Shown here: piece by piece, positions 1-7,848 of the stretch
Layout: each line of letters begins with the position of its first letter
Position numbering within the stretch: position 1 is the first letter of the stretch
NCBI GenBank assembly: GCA_016840025.1
Contig: JAEOTF010000204.1
Location: 1 to 29,716, forward strand
Length of the DNA stretch: 29,716 nt
Reading direction: 5' to 3'
Source: Candidatus Hodarchaeota archaeon
GTDB taxonomy: Archaea > Asgardarchaeota > Heimdallarchaeia > Hodarchaeales > YT1-039
Notes under the pieces: generated by a model
The model's input: the letters and a program-made list of their open reading frames with translations, nothing else
What the model was told of the DNA's origin: nothing
Database searches by the model: none
Program-made: the position numbers and the translations under genes

Positions 1-174
1 AACTCCACGATTATCAAAAATCAGAACTCTATGTTTTTTTCGGAACACTGGGAGTTGTCTAAACCAAACCCATAAAGGCGTTCCCCAACCCTCAATGAGT
101 ATGAGAGGAGTACCTTCTGAGGAGCCATGGAATTCATAATAAATCCGAATGTCATTAACATTTACATAGGGCAA
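1..174 (-). CDS. Alpha/beta hydrolase, N-terminal part (cut by window edge)
   Basis: The minus strand is open from a TTG at 174 to the left edge (58 codons). The translation begins MPYVNVNDIRIYYEFHG and contains LILIEGWGT, where alpha/beta hydrolases carry the oxyanion-hole HG motif, followed by DNRGV, the family's usual DxRGxG strand-turn. The nucleophile elbow and the rest of the catalytic triad lie outside the window. An AGGT six bases before the TTG could be its ribosome site. No ATG is available, because an in-frame TGA stands just upstream. It follows livM by 59 nt in the same direction, so it is probably the next gene of the transporter operon. The substrate cannot be told; in this context an ester or acyl-thioester hydrolase would fit. 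Confidence 0.7.
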   Translation of the reverse strand, partial: MPYVNVNDIRIYYEFHGSSEGTPLILIEGWGTPLWVWFRQLPVFRKKHRVLIFDNRGV

Positions 175-233
175 CTGAATACCTCATATCTCGATATTTG
201 TTGAATTTTCTATTGAACTTTCATATCAATCAA

Positions 234-1979
234 TCATATCTTATGTCTTTTAGGTCTAAAGTTCAGTGCTATTAATATCAGAATACCAACCAATGGAAAA
301 AGGTATAAGGATAACTGTGACTCCAACATAAACAACAATATGATGCTAGATACAAGTAAGGCATATAACCAGTATTCTGACTCTCTAATTCTAAAATAGA
401 GTCTTAATTTCTCCTTAATTGATAGAGATCTGATCTTAATCGTCCCAATAATACCATAAGGAAAGAATAGGACTATTAATACGTAAATAATACCTAAAAT
501 GATTGGCCACCATTCCCCGGTGACCTCGAGTTCTTTCAAAATGGATGTGAGATCTTTTAAAATAGGTATATTTTCGTTATGAGCCCAGTCGTTCCACTCA
601 TTCAAAATATCGTTTAGATCCATTCCAATATCATCTATAATCTCTGGCAATTTAAATCCTGAGTATATAACAAGTCCAGCTCCAAACAAGGGTCCAAATA
701 TCGTGCCTAATCCACCTACAATCGCATAGAGCATAACTTCAATAGTTATTACAACGTGTAATGCGTTTTCTGGACTTATCGTATAGTTATACGTGATATA
801 TAAAGCGCCTGAGAGTGCTCCAATTCCTCCACTAATACCTACTGCAATAATCTTACATAAATAGACATTGTAGCCAAGGGCTTCGGCTCGATCTTCGTTT
901 TGAGCAATTGCAGCCATTGTCCTGCCGAATTGAGAATTTGTAAGACGTTTGATAAAAATATAAGTGATTACTAAACATGATAAGACAAAATAATAACGAT
1001 TAGGAATTAGTCGAAAATAATTCTCATATTCTGGAATTTCTTGCATATTTGTAATATTATTGATTATGTTTAACTCACTAGGGATTATATCTTGTTTAGA
1101 CAAGAAAGCAAGAGCGTAGGGAATAATTAATGTTAAAAGTAGTCCAATTATGCCGATAATCATTGCATAAATCACATAACTGTTAGATTTGGGTCCTCTG
1201 CGCTGAAATTTTTCTTCTTTAGAGAAAAGAAAAGGAGAAATACTTCTTTTTTCTTTAAAAAACAAAAATATCATAATTTGAAAGAGAAAAAATGATAATA
1301 TGGTCAGAATTATAAAATACTGATAAGTATCAAATGATTTAAAGAGAGGGTGCGATTTGATTGATAATCCTGTTTCTCCCCCTGAGATATCGGGATTTTC
1401 ATTGTAATAATTATAAATAACCATAGCAATGGCTAAGGCAATAAAAGCAAAACCAGTTCCTTTTAATCTACTTGTTGTGAGTCCCATCAGACAGCCCAAA
1501 AGCATACCAAGAAACACTGCCAGAATAAATGCCCAAATATAGGTATTAAGGAGATAATCTTCTATTAAAGGTCCAAGGGCAGGGATTGAATAGATTAGAT
1601 CAAAGATAGGACTTATCATTGAGTTAGAAAAGATAATTTCACCTGTAAAGATGTCATCCAACAGATCTGGAAGAACAGACCGATCTAGTTGATTGTATGC
1701 AATTGTATATGCACCAACCCCAAAGAAGGCTACTTGTCCAAAATTAAGGAGACCACTTCTTCCTAGCTGTAATTCAAATGATAAAGCTAGGATTCCAAAA
1801 ATCATTATAAATGTCAATAGGTCTAATAAAGATCGAAGGTCAGACCTAATTGTAGTTGTGAATAATGGTAGTACGTAGAGAAAAGTGATCACAGCAATAA
1901 GGGATTTATTATTTGATAACATTGACTCTACAATTTTCAATATTCTGTCTAGGAAACCCAGTTCTTCTTTAAAAGTCAT
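234..1979 (-). CDS. livM: Branched-chain amino acid-type ABC transporter permease LivM (enlarged)
   Basis: One of two membrane permeases of a HAAT-family importer. The family core is visible: the segment ALSFELQLGRSGLLNFGQVAFFGVGAY near the N-terminus, the cytoplasmic loop GRTMAAIAQNEDRAEALGYNV that contacts the ATPases, and AIVGGLGTIFGPLFGA. I start it at ATG 1979 (MTFKEELGF), two bases after the livH stop and preceded by GGAGAG. A longer frame reaching 2084 would overlap livH by about 100 nt and begins with unrelated sequence. At 581 residues it is much longer than typical LivM (about 300-450). The extra length is an extended loop before the second core helix group, a basic loop near residue 250, an acidic region near 470, and additional hydrophobic helices at the C-terminus ending in RPKRHKI. 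Membrane protein; fourth transporter gene in the operon. Confidence 0.9.
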   Translation of the reverse strand: MTFKEELGFLDRILKIVESMLSNNKSLIAVITFLYVLPLFTTTIRSDLRSLLDLLTFIMIFGILALSFELQLGRSGLLNFGQVAFFGVGAYTIAYNQLDRSVLPDLLDDIFTGEIIFSNSMISPIFDLIYSIPALGPLIEDYLLNTYIWAFILAVFLGMLLGCLMGLTTSRLKGTGFAFIALAIAMVIYNYYNENPDISGGETGLSIKSHPLFKSFDTYQYFIILTILSFFLFQIMIFLFFKEKRSISPFLFSKEEKFQRRGPKSNSYVIYAMIIGIIGLLLTLIIPYALAFLSKQDIIPSELNIINNITNMQEIPEYENYFRLIPNRYYFVLSCLVITYIFIKRLTNSQFGRTMAAIAQNEDRAEALGYNVYLCKIIAVGISGGIGALSGALYITYNYTISPENALHVVITIEVMLYAIVGGLGTIFGPLFGAGLVIYSGFKLPEIIDDIGMDLNDILNEWNDWAHNENIPILKDLTSILKELEVTGEWWPIILGIIYVLIVLFFPYGIIGTIKIRSLSIKEKLRLYFRIRESEYWLYALLVSSIILLFMLESQLSLYLFPLVGILILIALNFRPKRHKI

Positions 1980-1981
1980 TT

Positions 1982-3076
1982 TTAAGCCTCTCCAGTAAGA
2001 CCACCTGGTTTGAATATCAAAATAATAACCATAATCAGGAATACAATTACGCCTGTCAATTCTGAATAGAAGTATTCTGTCCATTTTGTAGCCAGGCCTA
2101 CAATTAAAGACCCAAAGAAGGTGCCTTCAAATCGACCATAGTGAGCACCACCAACCACCACGATTACGAATGCATAAAGAAGATAAGTTGTACCATGACC
2201 TGAATTTGCTCCCAACCATGGAACTAATACAATCCCTGCTAATCCTGCAAGTGCTGCACCTGCCATAAATACAAATGTAAACATCATGCGGATGTTTGTC
2301 CCTAAGGCTTCAACCATCTCAGGATCTTCGATACCTGCCTGGATTAACAAACCTATACGTGTTCTTTGAAAAATTAAAAACATAATACCCGCTATAGCAA
2401 ATCCAACAAAAATCAGTACTATTCGATACATGGAAAAAACTAACCCTCGTCCTAAATCAATGGTATCAGTAAAACCAAGAAAGAAATAATTTTTCTCTGA
2501 AGAAGCTTCAATAGTAAACGTGAAAACTGAAGATCCCCACCAGATTTCACAGAATTTAGTAATAATGTACATAAAACCAACGGTAAGTAAGACTTGTCCT
2601 ACTAATTGTCCATATAATCTTCTTATTGTGACATACTCAATTGCTCCGCCCAATATACCAAGGACTGCGGCAGTTAAGATACAAGCGATTATAAATGCAG
2701 TTAAAGACATCACAAAGAGATTATTCTCGAATATGGAATAATTCAATAACAATGACTCTGTTGCAAGATAAATTTCATAGCCCAAGAAACCTCCAAGCAT
2801 GAAAAAGGCTCCATGTGCGAAATTAACTATATCACATAATCCAAAAATTAAGAAAAAGCCTGAAACCATAAGGAAAAGTAACATACTGAAAGCTAGACCA
2901 TCAATTATTGTTCGACCCATCTTGATTTGGAAGGTTTCTTGAGATTTAATTATTTCATTTATAGCCCACAGGACTACAATTACTACTAAACTAATAAGTG
3001 ATAACAGTTTCATTCTTTTAGTGACTTGTGGATACCTTTTCAGAAATTCATCCAGAGAAAAATCTTTTATTTGCAA
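1982..3076 (-). CDS. livH: Branched-chain amino acid-type ABC transporter permease LivH
   Basis: Partner permease of LivM. Recognisable elements are SGFFLIFGLCDIVNFAHGA (the conserved LivH N-terminal helix and NFAHG), RTRIGLLIQAGIEDPEMVEALG (the ATPase-coupling loop) and VVVGGAHYGRFEGTFFGSLIVGL near the C-terminus. About eight hydrophobic segments are visible. The only in-frame start giving the full N-terminus is TTG at 3076, with GGTGA about eight bases upstream. The protein has an N-terminal extension with an extra membrane helix (about residues 24-42), which makes it 364 residues against about 290-310 in typical LivH. It lies 33 nt after livF and 2 nt before livM, so co-transcription is very likely. 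Substrate specificity is set by the binding protein, not by this gene. Confidence 0.92.
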   Translation of the reverse strand: MQIKDFSLDEFLKRYPQVTKRMKLLSLISLVVIVVLWAINEIIKSQETFQIKMGRTIIDGLAFSMLLFLMVSGFFLIFGLCDIVNFAHGAFFMLGGFLGYEIYLATESLLLNYSIFENNLFVMSLTAFIIACILTAAVLGILGGAIEYVTIRRLYGQLVGQVLLTVGFMYIITKFCEIWWGSSVFTFTIEASSEKNYFFLGFTDTIDLGRGLVFSMYRIVLIFVGFAIAGIMFLIFQRTRIGLLIQAGIEDPEMVEALGTNIRMMFTFVFMAGAALAGLAGIVLVPWLGANSGHGTTYLLYAFVIVVVGGAHYGRFEGTFFGSLIVGLATKWTEYFYSELTGVIVFLIMVIILIFKPGGLTGEA

Positions 3077-3109
3077 GGATTATTCACCATTATTAATTTT
3101 TTCATGATT

Positions 3110-3826
3110 TCAGGCTTTAACACCAAGATATTTTGTAATAATTTCCTTATTAGCCATTAGTTCATCCATGTCCTTACCTTCATGGGCTATTGCCCCGTTA
3201 TCAAAAATATAATAATTATTTCCAAGCTTTGTAACCGCTTTGAAGTTTTGTTCAACCAACAGTATTGTAATAATGTCTTTAAGTTGATCTAACGCCTGAA
3301 GAACTTCTTTTGCCAATAAAGGGCTAAGACCTTCTGTTGGTTCATCTACCAATAACAAATCGTTATCATTGACTAATGCACGGGCAACTGCTAACATTTG
3401 TTGCTGCCCTCCTGAGAGATTTCTTGCCTTCATTTTCAAGAATCTTTTTAGATCAGGAAATAAGTCAAACACGAATTCAAATCGTTCTTCACGGCTTTTT
3501 TTCCCTTTTCGCATTGCTACAATAAGGTTTTGCTCGACGGTTAATGTACCAAATATCCTTCGAGTGTCAGGAACATAACCAATACCTTTCGTAACTATAT
3601 TGTGAGTGGAGAGTCCATTAATTTCCTCACCTTTAAACTTAATAGAGCCTTCTGTGGATGGATAAAGCCCTAAAATCGATTTCATTGCAGTAGATTTCCC
3701 TGCTCCATTTCGTCCCAGAAATACTGTAACCTCTCCTTGAGGAATCTCGAAAGAAACTCCTTGGAGAATATAAAATGAACCTATGTGAACATGAATGTCA
3801 TTTACATCTAAAATTTTGTTCTTCAT
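3110..3826 (-). CDS. livF: Branched-chain amino acid-type ABC transporter ATP-binding protein LivF
   Basis: ATPase subunit of the importer. Walker A is GRNGAGKS, the ABC signature is LSGGQQQM, Walker B is LLLVDEPTEG and the switch histidine position reads LLVEQNF, as is usual for LivF. The 238-residue length is typical. The ATG at 3826 overlaps the livG stop as ATGA, so translation is probably coupled. LivF and LivG should form a heterodimer that drives LivH-LivM. All ATPase motifs are intact here, in contrast to the signature of LivG next to it. Confidence 0.95.
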   Translation of the reverse strand: MKNKILDVNDIHVHIGSFYILQGVSFEIPQGEVTVFLGRNGAGKSTAMKSILGLYPSTEGSIKFKGEEINGLSTHNIVTKGIGYVPDTRRIFGTLTVEQNLIVAMRKGKKSREERFEFVFDLFPDLKRFLKMKARNLSGGQQQMLAVARALVNDNDLLLVDEPTEGLSPLLAKEVLQALDQLKDIITILLVEQNFKAVTKLGNNYYIFDNGAIAHEGKDMDELMANKEIITKYLGVKA

Positions 3827-4611
3827 TCTAAAGCATCTCCACCTAGATAAGCTGTTAACACTTCTTCATTTTCTTGAACCTCTTTTGGAGATCCTTTAGC
3901 TATCATCTTTCCACTCGACAAAACGATAATTTCTTCACTAATCCTCATCACAACATCCATTTTATGTTCAACACCTATAATTGTAAGTTTATCTCCATAA
4001 GACTCCTTAACTCTTAAAATAGACTCAGTAACCTCAGGAATCTCTTCAACTGCCATACCAGCGGTAGGTTCATCGAGTAGGAGAAGTATTGGCTCTGTAG
4101 CAAGAGCCATTGAAATTTCAAGTTTCCTTTGTTCAGCATGCGGGAGCAACCTTGCCGGAATGTAGAGCCTAGCTGTATCAAACCCTACCGTCGTGGCAAT
4201 TTCTATTACTTTATCATGATAATCTGTAATTGATCCAGCTCTCTTGAAAATATTAAAATAACCTAATCTTCCCCTACCATGAGCTTGAACAGCTAAACGT
4301 ATATTTTCAAAAGCGGTTAAATGTGGAAAAATATTAGTAATCTGATAGGAGCGTGAGATTCCATTCTGAGTGCGTTGATGCATTGAAAGTCTCGTAATAT
4401 CTTTTCCATTGAAGATAATCGTTCCACTAGTAGGTTTTAGTGCTCCAGTAATTAGATTGAAAAAAGTGGTCTTTCCCGAGCCATTTGGTCCAATAATTGT
4501 TTTGATTGAGCCTTTTTCAATATCTAGACTAACATTATTAACAGCAGTTAGACCGCCAAACTTTTTGGTTAATCCTCGAACACTAAGAATGAAATTGCTT
4601 GTTGGAGTCAT
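3823..4611 (-). CDS. livG: Branched-chain amino acid-type ABC transporter ATP-binding protein LivG
   Basis: Second ATPase subunit, 262 residues. Walker A is GPNGSGKTT (residues 41-49), the Q-loop region is SRSYQ, Walker B is LLLLDEPTAG with catalytic Glu at about 181, and GVEHKMDVV supplies the switch histidine. The signature region reads LLPHAEQRKLEIS (residues 155-167) where LivG normally has L-x-x-G-x-QRRLEIA. The almost invariant glycine is alanine (Ala159), so one composite ATP site may be weaker. ATG at 4611. Its last codons overlap livF by 4 nt, and it follows the MaoC gene by 42 nt. Assignment as LivG rather than LivF rests on the longer helical insert (about residues 110-150) and the EHKMD motif. 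Confidence 0.93.
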   Translation of the reverse strand: MTPTSNFILSVRGLTKKFGGLTAVNNVSLDIEKGSIKTIIGPNGSGKTTFFNLITGALKPTSGTIIFNGKDITRLSMHQRTQNGISRSYQITNIFPHLTAFENIRLAVQAHGRGRLGYFNIFKRAGSITDYHDKVIEIATTVGFDTARLYIPARLLPHAEQRKLEISMALATEPILLLLDEPTAGMAVEEIPEVTESILRVKESYGDKLTIIGVEHKMDVVMRISEEIIVLSSGKMIAKGSPKEVQENEEVLTAYLGGDALE

Positions 4612-4653
4612 TAGATTTCCTTCTTTGCGGCTAATTATCCAAATTTCTATTAT

Positions 4654-5073
4654 TTACAATCGCATAAGCGTAGCAACAGCTTCCCCATCTAAAACTAATT
4701 CGTCTTTTTGATTAGTGCAAGTTGTTCTCATTATAATATACTCTTTCTCATCATTCTTTTGTATAACTTCTAATTTTACTTTTATTGTATCACCAATTCT
4801 CACCGGTCTTTTGAAGACTGATTTTTGACTCAGGTAGATTGAACCCGGACCAGGCAGATCTGATGCCAATACAGTGGAGATAAATGCGACTGAAAGAATT
4901 CCATGGGCAATTCGACCCTTAAACATAGTTTGTTTGGCATATTCTTCATCCATGTGAAGCGGATTATAATCTCCACTTACTTCAGCAAATTTTTCTATAT
5001 CCTCGGCACTTATAGTACGTTTTAATTCTGCACTATCACCAATTTTAATATCAGAATATTTACGGACTTTCAA
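4654..5073 (-). CDS. MaoC-like (R)-specific enoyl-CoA hydratase
   Basis: A 139-residue single hot-dog-fold hydratase. The hydratase-2 motif is clear: FAEVSGDYNPLHMDEEYA, with Asp35 and His40 as the catalytic pair, followed by FKGRIAHGILS. The family hydrates trans-2-enoyl-CoA to (R)-3-hydroxyacyl-CoA, or the reverse. Length matches single-domain PhaJ-type enzymes. The start is TTG at 5073; an ATG ten bases upstream is out of frame and closes at once, and an in-frame TGA stands just upstream. It lies 26 nt after the condensing-enzyme gene and 42 nt before livG, inside the transporter operon. A role in processing the acyl-CoA made by the neighbouring synthetase is inferred from context. Members of this fold can also be thioesterase-like, but the Asp/His motif favours hydratase. 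Confidence 0.88.
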   Translation of the reverse strand: MKVRKYSDIKIGDSAELKRTISAEDIEKFAEVSGDYNPLHMDEEYAKQTMFKGRIAHGILSVAFISTVLASDLPGPGSIYLSQKSVFKRPVRIGDTIKVKLEVIQKNDEKEYIIMRTTCTNQKDELVLDGEAVATLMRL

Positions 5074-5099
5074 TGGTTTTCATCTCTGAGATTTGTTTA

Positions 5100-6140
5100 T
5101 TATTCTAGATTGCCCCATCTAATTACCCCCGCATTCCATGCCCAACCTATTCCTGCAGCTGCTATTACAACGACATCTCCGTCTTTAATTTTGCCCTCTC
5201 TAATTCCCAACTCAATGGAAATAATTCCATCATTCTGTCCATTATGTCCTATTTCATCAAAGTAGGTAGATTGAGTGTACGGGTCTACTCCGATCGCTTT
5301 TGCGACATATTCAAATGCACTTCGTTTCATATGTAATAGAGCTAAGTAGTCAATATCATTTTTGGTATATCCTGATTGTAATAACGCTTCATCAATAACT
5401 TTAATAAAGGAATCCATAGAAAATTGGTCCAATCTCTTTTTCAGATCAGAGGGGTTAATAACGTCTAGATAATTCAATTTTTTTTCTAATGCATCGCTCG
5501 AAATCGGATATTCAGTTCCTCCAGCTGGGACATACACATCATCAGCAAATCTCCCATCAGATATCGCAGATATTCCTAATATCTCATTTATTCGAGAATC
5601 GGCTTTTAGTACTGCTGCTGCACCACTAGCTGCCAAACTTATCATGAATCGAGATCGTTCATTTTTATAATTGATCAAATCTGAATTTCTATACCCACTA
5701 GCAACTAAAACATGTGTCATATCCGGATAAATCTGCATCAAACTTTTAGCTAAGAGCATTCCGACCAAAAAAGTCCCACATCTCTGATTGACGTCAAAAG
5801 CCCATGGTCTGCTCGGACAACCTAATAATTTTTGGAGCTTAATGCCATAGGTCATCATTGGTCTCTCAGCATACACTTCTCCTGCCCATATTATCGCATC
5901 AAGATCATCAGCAGTGATTCCAGCTCGATCCAAAGCTTCCTCGGAAGCTAATGCCCCCATGGCCACAGTATGATCTTCTGGCCCAGGGACTGTTTTGCTT
6001 ATTAACCCAAACTTTTCTTCCAAGACTTCTTTTGGAATCCCTGTTTCTTGTGATATATGATCACTTGTATGACGGGCAGAGGGAAGATACACTCCCCATG
6101 ATTCTAAACCGACTGGACGATAAGTTATTTTAATCACCAC
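5100..6140 (-). CDS. Thiolase-superfamily condensing enzyme (KAS III / HMG-CoA synthase-like)
   Basis: A 346-residue protein of the beta-ketoacyl-ACP synthase III/HMG-CoA synthase type. The nucleophile is Cys121 in FDVNQRCGTFLVG. His270 (LALLHMKRSA) and His299-Asn300 (DEIGHNGQNDG) sit where KAS III has its catalytic His and the Asn of NxGNTS. The C-terminus AAGIGWAWNAGVIRWG matches the glycine-rich end of KAS III. Such enzymes condense acyl-CoA with a malonyl or acetyl donor, or move acyl groups. The exact reaction is not readable, since the second motif differs from both classical families. Start is GTG 6140 (or GTG 6137), overlapping the end of the synthetase gene by about 10 nt. Neighbours (acyl-CoA synthetase, MaoC) support acyl-CoA chemistry. 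Confidence 0.8.
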   Translation of the reverse strand: MVIKITYRPVGLESWGVYLPSARHTSDHISQETGIPKEVLEEKFGLISKTVPGPEDHTVAMGALASEEALDRAGITADDLDAIIWAGEVYAERPMMTYGIKLQKLLGCPSRPWAFDVNQRCGTFLVGMLLAKSLMQIYPDMTHVLVASGYRNSDLINYKNERSRFMISLAASGAAAVLKADSRINEILGISAISDGRFADDVYVPAGGTEYPISSDALEKKLNYLDVINPSDLKKRLDQFSMDSFIKVIDEALLQSGYTKNDIDYLALLHMKRSAFEYVAKAIGVDPYTQSTYFDEIGHNGQNDGIISIELGIREGKIKDGDVVVIAAAGIGWAWNAGVIRWGNLE

Positions 6141-7664
6141 TCTCTTTTTTCAACTCTCTTTTGAGAATTTTTCCAGTTCCACTTGTTGGCATTGAATCAC
6201 GGATCTCAAAATATTTCGGAATTTTATAACGAGCTAATTTATCATCAAGAAAGTTACGGAGTTCATCTTTAGTAACTGTTCCTTCAGGTTTCAATGTAAC
6301 TATAGCTTTTCCTACTTCCCCCCATTTCTCATCTGGTACTCCGATAACTGCAGCTAGTGAAACCGCGGGATGTTTGTATAAGATTTCTTCAATTTCTACG
6401 GGATAAATATTTTCTCCACCAGATATAAACATATCTTTTTTCCGATCGACGATATAAAAAAAGCCTTCTTCATCCTGTCTTGCTAAATCTCCAGTATGAA
6501 CCCATCCGTCGCTTTGTATGGTGTTTTTCGTTTCTGTTGGTTCATCCCAATAACCAGAGAAAATATGTGGACCTTTTAAAAGTAATTCCCCAATTACTCC
6601 AATTTCTACAGGTTGATTCCCATCATCAACAATTTTCATATCACAATGAAAGACAGGGAAACCAACAGATGTCGGTTTACGTCTAATATCCTTCTCTGGT
6701 AGGTAAAAATTATTGGGTCCAACTTCTGTTAAGCCATAACCCATCTTGAAGAGCTTATCTTTATTCCAATAACGTTCCATAATAGTAACAGGGCAAGGTG
6801 CTCCTCCAGAAATGAAAATTCGAACAGAATCAAAAGTAGCAGATTTAAATAGGTTTGATAAGGAAATTAAGTGAAACATCGTAGGTACACCTATAACGAT
6901 TGTGCAATTCTCATGATCAATAATTCTAATTATCTCATCCGGATTAAAATCACCCATGAGAATTGAACGAGCACCTAGATGAAAGAATGGGATTAAAAGA
7001 ACATTCCAACCCCCCGTATGGAATAAAGGAAAGAGTAAAGGTTGGACATCATCAGGACACAATCGCCATGAAATAATTGTGTTAATTGAGTTCCAAAAAA
7101 TTTGTTGATGGGATAATATAGCTCCCTTGGGTGGTCCTGTAGTTCCACCTGTAAATAAAATTAGATGAGGGTCTTTAAAAGCAAGATTAGGTCTTTCGAT
7201 AGGAGAGGAAGAGGTTTTTTCCATTAATAGCAGAGAAGCTTGGTCATTATCGATTGATTTTTCACCAAAAACAAGAGATCGGTCGATTTTCAGGATTTTC
7301 TTCATTTTTGTAACTTGATTTGATAAATCAGGGTCATATACAAAGAGAGAAGGTCGTGTTTTATCTATCAAATATTCAATCTCTCTTGCAGTTAATCGGA
7401 TATTAAAGGGAACCAGGATTATTCCGATCTTCCCTGTCGCAAAAAATAAATCTATACAATCGATACGATTTTTAGAAAACATAGCAACGCGATCACCCTT
7501 CTTTATACCGAATTCTGTTAAAATTCGAGCTAATTGGTTAGCTCTAGAATTTATTTCATTGAAGGTATAACGTTTATTCTCGATACTGTCGAATATGGCT
7601 TCTCGATTAGGAGAAAGGATGGTACGCCGCCCTGCATAATCACCGACCCACGACCAATCTTCAT
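6130..7664 (-). CDS. AMP-dependent acyl-CoA synthetase, apparent frameshift at the start
   Basis: An ANL-superfamily enzyme that activates a carboxylic acid to acyl-CoA with ATP. Motifs visible are TGGTTGPPKG (phosphate loop), YGLTEVGP, GWVHTGDLA, DRKKDMFISGGENIYP and the catalytic-lysine tail TGKILKREL. The first ATG in the main frame (7482) would miss about 60 conserved residues. The same frame stays open and homologous upstream, reading WVGDYAGRRTILSPNREA and GIKKGDRVAM, to about 7670, but has no ATG, GTG or TTG there and meets TGA at 7677. An ATG at 7664, with AGGGTGA upstream, is in the wrong frame. One base inserted after ATGAA would join it to GATTGGTCG and give MKDWSWVGDYAG, about 512 residues, the family length. 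So either a real frameshift, a sequence error, or non-standard initiation. First gene of the tight operon. Confidence 0.85.
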
Positions 7665-7792
7665 TTCTGATCTTTCTTCACCCTTTTCACTCTTAGATTA
7701 TTAAAAGATTAGTTTTTCAACATAAGTTAATTATCATGATAGATTTTCTTAAAGATTTGTTGGAATTATGTATTAATCTACAATATTAAAAT

Positions 7793-7803
7793 AAAAAAAA
7801 AAA
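7793..7803 (-). terminator. Oligo-T tract after the binding-protein gene
   Basis: An uninterrupted run of eleven A on the plus strand is eleven T in the direction of the livK-like gene, about 46-56 nt past its stop. Archaeal RNA polymerase terminates at oligo-T without needing a hairpin, so this may end most livK transcripts. That would separate an abundant binding protein from the less abundant permease and enzyme genes. Confidence 0.5.
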
Positions 7804-7848
7804 GAGGATGGATTAGTTCATGTAACTAAGCGAGAATTATTATTATAT

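Noticed and set aside
1982..2084. Longer livM frame starting at 2084
   Set aside because: It would overlap livH by about 100 nt and its first 35 residues match nothing in LivM. The ATG at 1979 has a ribosome site.
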